From positions 1 through 5,644 of the forward strand of contig CAMBWV010000084.1 in assembly GCA_945871755.1 (NCBI GenBank): 5,644 nucleotides of DNA, in the 5' to 3' direction. Below are positions 1-5,200 of this stretch, piece after piece. Numbering within the stretch: the first letter of the stretch is position 1; the number at the start of each line of letters is the position of its first letter. Made by a program: the position numbers and the translations under genes. The DNA comes from an uncultured Bacteroidales bacterium. Lineage in GTDB: Bacteria; Bacteroidota; Bacteroidia; Bacteroidales; Bacteroidaceae. Under the pieces are notes generated by a model that saw only the letters and a list, made by a program, of their open reading frames with translations, had not been told where the DNA came from and made no database searches.

Positions 1-2
1 GG

Positions 3-13
3 CTCTCTCCTCT
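3..13 (-). promoter_or_regulatory. Candidate ribosome binding site of a gene starting beyond the left edge
   Basis: On the minus strand this stretch reads AGAGGAGAGAG, a purine-rich Shine-Dalgarno-like sequence containing AGGAG. It lies directly downstream of the predicted transcription start of the promoter at 23-54. No ATG follows before the window ends, so the start codon would lie a few bases outside. Bacteroidota genes often lack strong Shine-Dalgarno sites, so this is suggestive only. Confidence 0.35.
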
Positions 14-22
14 TTGCTAGTA

Positions 23-54
23 CAAAGATACAACATTTTCCGCCGAAATCCAAA
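23..54 (-). promoter_or_regulatory. Bacteroidota-type promoter reading left out of the window
   Basis: Read on the minus strand, bases 30-23 are TATCTTTG, a full match to the Bacteroidota -7 consensus TAnnTTTG. Bases 54-51 are TTTG, a full match to the -33 element, with a 20-base spacer. Transcription would start near base 16-17 and run left into an unseen gene. The consensus is established for Bacteroides primary-sigma promoters; the assignment here is by eye. Confidence 0.6.
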
Positions 55-73
55 TTGCGTTAACATTTCGCAA
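55..73. repeat. Short inverted repeat abutting the left promoter
   Basis: TTGCG at 55-59 and CGCAA at 69-73 form a perfect 5-base dyad separated by nine AT-rich bases. It lies immediately upstream of the -33 element at 51-54, where an activator or repressor site would be expected. The arms are short and could occur by chance, so an operator role is only a possibility. Confidence 0.3.
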
Positions 74-90
74 CAGTCCATCGACAGCCC

Positions 91-110
91 ATTTGCAGCG
101 ATTTGCAGCA
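91..110. repeat. 10-base tandem direct repeat
   Basis: Two adjacent copies of ATTTGCAGC(G/A) occupy 91-100 and 101-110 and differ only in the last base. They lie between the possible small ORF at 134-322 and the left promoter. No function is evident; slippage duplication is the simplest explanation. Confidence 0.5.
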
Positions 111-133
111 GACGGGGTTTGCGATGTTGTATA

Positions 134-322
134 TTACGAGCGGAGATTTTGTGCGGCTTGGGCGGTATCGGGCTGTTGGATATTTTGCAGATTGCACAGC
201 GCATAGAGTGGAATTATCTCCACCTGTCGTTCGGCCTCCTCGGCTTCCTTGTCGTAGTAGTAGAATTGTCCGAAGTTTTCTAGCGAGGTGCGGATGGGTT
301 CGGTTCCAGAAAAATCGCTCAC
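134..322 (-). CDS. Possible 62-residue protein coupled to the YhcG-like gene
   Basis: I do not recognise this product. The ORF starts with GTG whose G is the last base of the upstream gene's TAG stop (TAGTG overlap), an arrangement typical of translational re-initiation, and ends at TAA 136-134. The predicted protein is soluble and acidic in its middle (YYYDKEAEEAE), with no membrane segment or signal peptide. Its third codon positions are often G or C, as in real genes of this window, and overlapping ORFs on the other strand have low-complexity translations. Against it are its short length, the GTG start, and only a weak purine stretch before the start. It might instead be the remnant of a longer gene. 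If real, it would be co-transcribed with the nuclease-like gene. Confidence 0.4.
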   Translation of the reverse strand: MSDFSGTEPIRTSLENFGQFYYYDKEAEEAERQVEIIPLYALCNLQNIQQPDTAQAAQNLRS

Positions 323-1485
323 TATTCGCCGTTTTGCAGCCTAAAGAATTCCTTTTGTTGTTCTATCTCCCTGCGCAGTTCTTCCTGCGTTGGCATATAG
401 GTGAGATACTTGGCAGCAAAGAGTTGGTCATTGTTGTTTAACACGGAGTAGTGTGCCACATCTTCGTCTGTGTCAGCACAGAGCAGGATGCCGATGGTGG
501 GGTTGTGGCCGTCGGGAAGCACAAGCTCATCGTACATTTTGACATACATATCCATTTGCCCCACATCCTGATAACTCAGTTTTTTTGTCTTTAAGTCAAC
601 AAGGACGAAACAGCGGAGGTGATAGTTATAGAATACAAGGTCAATGTAATAATCCTCCTTCTTTGTATGAATATGCTTTTGCCTGTCCACAAAAGCAAAG
701 CCCTTGCCTAGCTCCATCAAGAAGGGAATGAGATGGTCAATGATGCTTTGCTCTAGATTGCTTTCTGTATAGTTCGTATTATTTTTGAATCCCAGGAACT
801 CAGCAATTACGGGGTTCTTTAGGTATTCAAGTTTATCCTGAAGTGGTTTGGTGAGAGCTTTCATCTCGTCGTGAACCAGGGCTTTGTTTTGAGAATTTAG
901 GAGACGATGATAGTACTGTGATGAGACATTGCGTTGCAACGTGCGCGTGCTCCACATTTCCCGTGCGGCTTCTCGCTCATACCAGGCACGAGCCTCGGTG
1001 TTGGCTTCTTGCAGGATGATGCTATAATGCGTCCATGATAAGCGTATTGGCTGAGCAGATTTCAGCTGGCTGTATATGTCTTGATCGCCAGAAAATCCCA
1101 TCAGTGATGGTACTTTTTCAGATTGTCCCGTCAGTGATGGGACAATTTCTGTTTCCCCTATCGCCATATTGAACATATCAGGAAAAGACTTGAAGAAAGA
1201 GATGAAACGATAAAGATTATTTCGTGAAAAACCATCTACATATTTGCTTGTCAACGCTTTCGATAATGTTTTGATCACCTGCTCTCCATATTCAGCGCGA
1301 CGCTCTTTAAGGATTTCATGCTGAATACGCATGCCAAGCAACCAATTCCGCTTGATAAGAGTTTCGTTGACGGAGCGGTATGCCGCACTTTGAGCCTGCT
1401 CAATGATAGAGCAAGAATCTAGGAAAAGTTGTTTCTCTTGAGGTGCAGACTTATCAGTTCCCTCTATAATATCATAATGCTCCAT
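322..1485 (-). CDS. YhcG/DUF1016 family PD-(D/E)XK nuclease-like protein
   Basis: The 387-residue product matches the YhcG architecture. An N-terminal helical domain spans about residues 20-185, with family-typical segments such as RNNLYRFISFF and LSWTHY...WYEREAAREMWSTRTLQR. A C-terminal PD-(D/E)XK domain spans about 215-365. Its active-site candidates are D282 in YYIDLVFYN, D297 and K299 in VLVDLKTKK, and Q310 in the following GQMDMYV motif; E245 may be the helix acid. These proteins are predicted DNA-acting enzymes, often found in accessory islands and near restriction systems, but their biological role is not well defined. I chose ATG 1485 over an upstream in-frame TTG at 1512, because that TTG lies upstream of the start point expected from the TAnnTTTG element at 1516-1523. 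A 10-residue duplication (VPSLTGQS, VPSLMGFS) sits at about 113-132. The gene is AT-richer than the GH31 gene, which hints at separate acquisition. The stop overlaps a small downstream ORF. Confidence 0.88.
   Translation of the reverse strand: MEHYDIIEGTDKSAPQEKQLFLDSCSIIEQAQSAAYRSVNETLIKRNWLLGMRIQHEILKERRAEYGEQVIKTLSKALTSKYVDGFSRNNLYRFISFFKSFPDMFNMAIGETEIVPSLTGQSEKVPSLMGFSGDQDIYSQLKSAQPIRLSWTHYSIILQEANTEARAWYEREAAREMWSTRTLQRNVSSQYYHRLLNSQNKALVHDEMKALTKPLQDKLEYLKNPVIAEFLGFKNNTNYTESNLEQSIIDHLIPFLMELGKGFAFVDRQKHIHTKKEDYYIDLVFYNYHLRCFVLVDLKTKKLSYQDVGQMDMYVKMYDELVLPDGHNPTIGILLCADTDEDVAHYSVLNNNDQLFAAKYLTYMPTQEELRREIEQQKEFFRLQNGE
1097..1143. repeat. 30-base-period repeat inside the YhcG-like gene
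   Basis: CCCATCAGTGATGGTAC at 1097-1113 recurs as CCCGTCAGTGATGGGAC at 1127-1143, matching at 15 of 17 bases with a 30-base period. Ten codons per unit keep the frame and give a repeated VPSL(T/M)G(Q/F)S in the protein. Each copy also contains a near-perfect dyad around TCAGTGA. It lies in the linker between the N-terminal helical part and the LSWTHY segment, where copy-number change could be tolerated. Confidence 0.75.
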
Positions 1486-1515
1486 AGTGTATCGGCTTTT
1501 TGTGTTATACAACTA

Positions 1516-1546
1516 CAAAGGTACAAAATCGCTGCTGGAAAAAAAC
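1516..1546 (-). promoter_or_regulatory. Promoter of the YhcG-like gene
   Basis: On the minus strand bases 1523-1516 read TACCTTTG, a full TAnnTTTG match. The -33 region (about 1546-1541) reads GTTTTT, T-rich but without the preferred TTTG. Transcription would begin near 1509, giving a leader of roughly 25 bases before ATG 1485. The surrounding TACAAAGGTACAA (plus-strand reading) closely resembles TACAAAGATACAA at the left-edge promoter. Confidence 0.5.
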
Positions 1547-1562
1547 ACGTTATGCGGCATTT

Positions 1563-1669
1563 CCCAGAATTCGGACCAAAAAATCCAGAAATCCGCCCGA
1601 ATTTCGTACCAAAACCCAAATGTCGTACCAAAAAATGCGGGAAACTGCCCGAAATTCGTACCGAAAAAT
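1563..1669. repeat. Degenerate tandem repeat with two 52-base units
   Basis: Bases 1563-1614 and 1615-1666 align without gaps at about 41 of 52 positions. Each unit holds two copies of a shorter core resembling CCCRAATTTCGTACCAAAA, so core copies start at 1563, 1596, 1615 and 1648, spaced 33, 19 and 33 bases apart. The spacing and lack of unique spacers do not fit CRISPR. It lies just upstream of the YhcG-like promoter, but no protein-binding role can be shown from sequence alone. Confidence 0.65.
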
Positions 1670-1812
1670 GTTTTGGCGGCTGTGGTGGGGACTGTGGGGC
1701 GGAGGGCAGCGATGGAGCCTGCTTTGCCCATTCGCTCATGTCCGCTTTTGCGCGTTGGGGATGTTCTGTTTTTTGGGCTGCGCAAGGGATGCTGGCGTTT
1801 TTCTGGTGGTGA

Positions 1813-1848
1813 GGGTTAAGGGGAGGTGGAGGGGCGCGAGGGGCGCGA
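1813..1848 (+). repeat. G-rich tandem repeat with a G-quadruplex motif
   Basis: Four G-runs lie at 1813-1815, 1820-1823, 1831-1834 and 1840-1843, with loops of 4, 7 and 5 bases, which meets the standard G3+N1-7 quadruplex pattern on the plus strand. The last two runs belong to a perfect 9-base tandem repeat, GGGGCGCGA, at 1831-1839 and 1840-1848. The motif sits about 35 bases upstream of the promoter of the nucleotidyltransferase gene. Whether it folds in vivo is unknown. Confidence 0.5.
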
Positions 1849-1870
1849 GGCGCAACTAGCCCCTTTTATT
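1839..1870 (+). terminator. Terminator-like hairpin with no obvious gene before it
   Basis: AGGGGC at 1839-1844 pairs with GCCCCT at 1859-1864. Inside the 14-base loop a further GCG/CGC (1845-1847 and 1851-1853) can pair. The stem runs into TTTTATTTT on the plus strand. It has the form of an intrinsic terminator, but no plus-strand gene precedes it in the window. It could insulate the downstream promoter from read-through, end an unrecognised small RNA, or be fortuitous. Confidence 0.35.
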
Positions 1871-1883
1871 TTCGTTGAATCAA

Positions 1884-1912
1884 TTGCGTACCGATTATTA
1901 TTTGTATATTTG
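1884..1912 (+). promoter_or_regulatory. Promoter of the MNT-domain gene
   Basis: TATATTTG at 1905-1912 fully matches the Bacteroidota -7 consensus TAnnTTTG, and TTG at 1884-1886 fits the -33 element with an 18-base spacer. Transcription would start near 1918-1920, giving a leader of under 20 bases before ATG 1937. The weak purine stretch AGAAG at 1929-1933 lies just ahead of the start codon. Confidence 0.6.
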
Positions 1913-1936
1913 CCAACAGATTTCCAATAGAAGAAT

Positions 1937-2224
1937 ATGGCACAGACCTATATTGATACTTTGCTGGCGCTGAAGGATTATATCCAAGCGCACTTTGGCG
2001 TTGTGAGCCTCCGTATTTTCGGTTCCGTGGCCCGTAATGAGGCTCGCCAGGATAGCGACATTGATATCTGTGTGGATATGGAGCCCGATATGTTCAAGCG
2101 TTATGCACTCAAGGCATATTTGGAGTCTGTATTCCATCGTTCTGTGGACGTGGTACGCCTGCGAAAAGGAATGAACGGAACCTTACAATCTGAAATTGAA
2201 CGCGATGGTATCCTTGTATTTTGA
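1937..2224 (+). CDS. Minimal nucleotidyltransferase (MNT domain, MntA-like)
   Basis: This 95-residue protein has the signature of minimal nucleotidyltransferases of the DNA polymerase beta superfamily. RIFGSVARNEA covers about residues 26-36 and SDIDICVDM about 40-48, so G29-S30, D41 and D43 form the nucleotide and metal site. D71 in SVDVVRL is the likely third acid. The ending EIERDGILVF is typical, and the length is normal for the family. Family members usually act as antitoxins to HEPN ribonuclease toxins by adding AMP to the toxin. No HEPN gene lies within about 450 bases upstream, and the next gene downstream is an unrelated glycosidase, so this copy looks orphaned or acts in trans. Start choice rests on the ATG placed just after a good promoter. 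The catalytic residues appear intact, so it is probably not a decayed gene. Confidence 0.88.
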   Translation: MAQTYIDTLLALKDYIQAHFGVVSLRIFGSVARNEARQDSDIDICVDMEPDMFKRYALKAYLESVFHRSVDVVRLRKGMNGTLQSEIERDGILVF

Positions 2225-2297
2225 TCAGGTTAATTATTCATTCTGACTGCGGTATCTTCAACTGAAAGCAATCAACAAAAAACCTAATACTATCTCT

Positions 2298-5200
2298 ATG
2301 AGTGAACAGAAAAAATCTATGCGTGGCAAGTGTGGGGCACTGCTCCCCGCTATTGTCCTCTCGGCTGCTGTGCCCGTTGGGCTGATGACGGCTGTGGAGG
2401 CTCATGCCCAGCATCAGGCGGCCATGATTAGGGTGACACCCGTGGTGGTGGACGCTGTCCGACAAATCAATCCCACCACCGTCGAAGTGCTATATGCCAA
2501 CGGCCAGTGTCTGACGCTTGATTTCTACGGAACGAACATATTCCGCATGTTTCAGGATAACGCGGGCGGCATCCTGCGCGAACCGCAGGCCAACCCTGTG
2601 GCTCATATTCTGGTCAATAATGCCCGCCGCGCAGTGGGCGGTCTGGAGGTGACGACCACCGACGTGGCTGCCTCCATCCGCACCGAGCGTCTGTCCGTTG
2701 ATATCGACCGCAAGACGGGCCTACTCCGCGTGCGCGACCTCTATACGGACAAGGTGGTCATTGAATGGGCCGAGCCTGTGGCTTTCGAGCAGGGCAAGGT
2801 GACGATGACCCTCTGCGCTGACCCCAACGAGTACTTCTACGGCGGCGGTGTGCAGAACGGTCGCTTCTCGCACAAGGGCAAGGTGATTGCCATTGAGAAT
2901 ACCAACAACTGGGTGGACGGCGGTGTGGCCTCGCCGACGCCTTTCTATTGGTCAACAGGCGGCTACGGCGTGCTTTGGCATACGTTCCGCCCTGGTAAGT
3001 ACGATTTCGGGGCAACGAAGAAGGACCGCGTGGTGCTCAGCCACAATGAAGACTATCTCGATATGTTCTTCATGGTCAACGAAGCTCCCACCAGTTTGCT
3101 CTGCGACTTCTACCAGCTGACGGGTAATCCCGTGCTGCTGCCGAAGTTCGGCTTCTACCAAGGCCATCTCAATGCGTACAATCGCGACTATTGGACGCCC
3201 GCCGAAAACGGCTTCATGCTCTACGAAGACGGCAAGCGTTACAACGAAAGCCAGAAGGACAACGGCGGTATTCGCGAAACCCTCAATGGTACGAATGCCC
3301 AGGACTATCAGTTCTCGGCCCGCGCCGCCATCGACCGCTACTTCCGCAACGATATGCCCCTGGGATGGTTCCTTCCCAACGATGGTTACGGCGCAGGCTA
3401 TGGCCAGACGGGAACCCTCGATGGCAACATCCAGAATCTGCGCGAATTTGGCGAGTACGCCCGTAGCAAGGGTGTAGAAATAGGTCTGTGGACGCAAAGC
3501 GACCTCCACCCGAAGGAAGGCGTCGAAGCCCTCTTGCAGCGCGACATTGTCAAGGAAGTGCGCGATGCAGGTGTGCGTGTGCTCAAGACCGACGTGGCTT
3601 GGGTAGGCGCAGGCTATAGCTTCGGCCTCAACGGTGTGGCCGATGTCGGCGAAATCATGCCCTACTACGGCTCCAACGCCCGTCCCTTCATCATCAGCCT
3701 GGACGGTTGGGCAGGCACGCAGCGTTACGCTGGTATCTGGTCGGGCGACCAGACAGGCGGCGACTGGGAATACATCCGCTTCCATATCCCGACCTTCATC
3801 GGTTCGGGTCTGAGCGGCCAGCCCAATATCACGAGCGACGTCGATGGTATCTTCGGTGGTAAGAACGTGCCCGTCAATGTGCGCGAGTTCCAATGGAAAA
3901 CCTTCACGCCGATGGAACTCAACATGGACGGTTGGGGCAGCAATCCTAAATATCCCGAAGCGCTGGGCGAGCCGGCCACTAGCATCAACCGCTGGTATCT
4001 CAAACTCAAGAGCGAACTGATGCCCTACACCTATACTATCGCGCGCGGTGCCGTGGACGGCAAACCGATGATTCGCGCCATGTTCCTCGACTATCCCAAC
4101 GAATATACCTTGGGCACAAAGACCCAGTATCAGTACCTCTTCGGTCCTCAATTCCTCGTAGCTCCCATTTATAAGGAGACGCAGATGGACAAGGATGGCA
4201 ACGATGTGCGCGACGGCATCTACCTGCCCGAAGGCAAATGGGTGGACTACTGGAACGGCGACGTCTATGAGGGCGGCCAGATTATCAACAACTATCCCGC
4301 ACCGCTGTGGAAGTTGCCCGTCTTCGTGAAGCTCGGCTCCGTTATTCCGATGACCAATCCCAATAACAATCCGTCCGAGATTCGCGCCGACTACCGCGCT
4401 TACGAAATCTACGCTGGCGAGGAGCGTTGCCTCTTTGCTGACTACGACGACGACGGCAAGACGCAGGAGTACCTCGCAGGTGCCAGCGCCAAGACTCCGC
4501 TCGACATCCAGCGCGACAAGAAGGGCGACCTCGTGGTGCGCATTGGCAAGACAGGTGGCTCGTTCAGCGGATTCCAGCCCGAGAAGTTCACCGAACTGCG
4601 CATCAACGTGACGCAGGATGTCAAGGACGTAGTCTTCAAGGCCAACGGCAAGAAGGTGGGCCTCACTCGCGTGAACTCTCGCGAAGAAGTGCAACGCCAG
4701 GGCGGCACCTATTTCTACGACGCTGCGCCCGAGCTCAACCGCTTCGCCACGCCTGGCAGCGAATTTGCCAAGGTGAGCATCAAGAAGAATCCGCAGCTTA
4801 TCGTCAACCTGGGCAAGTACGACGTGACCGCCACGAACATGGAGGTGACGGTGAAGGGCTTTGCCTTCGATACCAGCAACCGCCTGTTCAAACAGACAGG
4901 CGCACTCCAAGCTCCCAAGGTAAGTTTCCCCGAAGCCAACGTACAGGCCTACGAGGTGACGCCCCAGTGGGAGAAGCAGGCCAACGCCGATTACTATGAA
5001 GTGGAATTTGACGGCATGCTCTATTCCACGATCAAGGACAACCACCTCCGCTTCGAGGACCTCGCCGCCGAAACGTCCTACACCTTCCGCGTGCGCGCCG
5101 TCAATAAGGACGGACAGTCCGAATGGACCACCGCACAGGTGACGACCACGGCCAATCCGTTGGAGTTCGCCATCCAGGGCATCAAGGCTACTGTGACCTG

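Larger units (their letters stand above)
1524..1883. other. Divergent intergenic region without a convincing gene
   Basis: About 450 bases separate the divergent starts at 1485 and 1937. Several ORFs of 90-127 codons overlap here on both strands, but their translations are low-complexity and rich in Cys, Trp, Phe, Pro and Gly. They compete in every frame and resemble no family I know, so I call none. The left part (1563-1669) is a degenerate tandem repeat. The part from about 1670 to 1860 is strongly G-rich on the plus strand. No HEPN-like gene, tRNA or mobile-element end is visible. Confidence 0.6.

Noticed and set aside
14..441. Two overlapping plus-strand ORFs of 89 and 112 codons at the left end
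   Set aside because: They run antisense to the YhcG-like gene's 3' end and the small coupled ORF, overlap each other, and resemble no known protein.
1486..1512. TTG start at 1512 extending the YhcG-like protein by nine residues
   Set aside because: It lies upstream of the transcription start predicted from the -7 box at 1516-1523, so it would not be on the mRNA. ATG 1485 fits better.
1563..1669. CRISPR array
   Set aside because: The repeats are degenerate, spaced alternately 33 and 19 bases apart, and the intervening sequence is itself repeated rather than unique.
1429..1859. Three overlapping plus-strand ORFs of 110-127 codons and two minus-strand ORFs of about 90 codons between the divergent genes
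   Set aside because: They overlap in many frames, have low-complexity translations driven by the tandem repeats and G-rich bias, and have no recognisable domain or start context.
1524..1936. HEPN toxin gene or remnant upstream of the MNT gene
   Set aside because: No frame shows the HEPN RxxxxH motif in a helical context or any continuous HEPN-like sequence.
2253..2260. TATCTTCA as a promoter -7 box for the GH31 gene
   Set aside because: It misses the final TG of TAnnTTTG, and no -33 TTG lies at a suitable distance upstream, so the match is too weak to list.
2238..2465. Minus-strand 75-codon ORF over the GH31 start
   Set aside because: It is antisense to the signal peptide and N-terminus of a well-supported gene and its His-rich product has no recognisable features.
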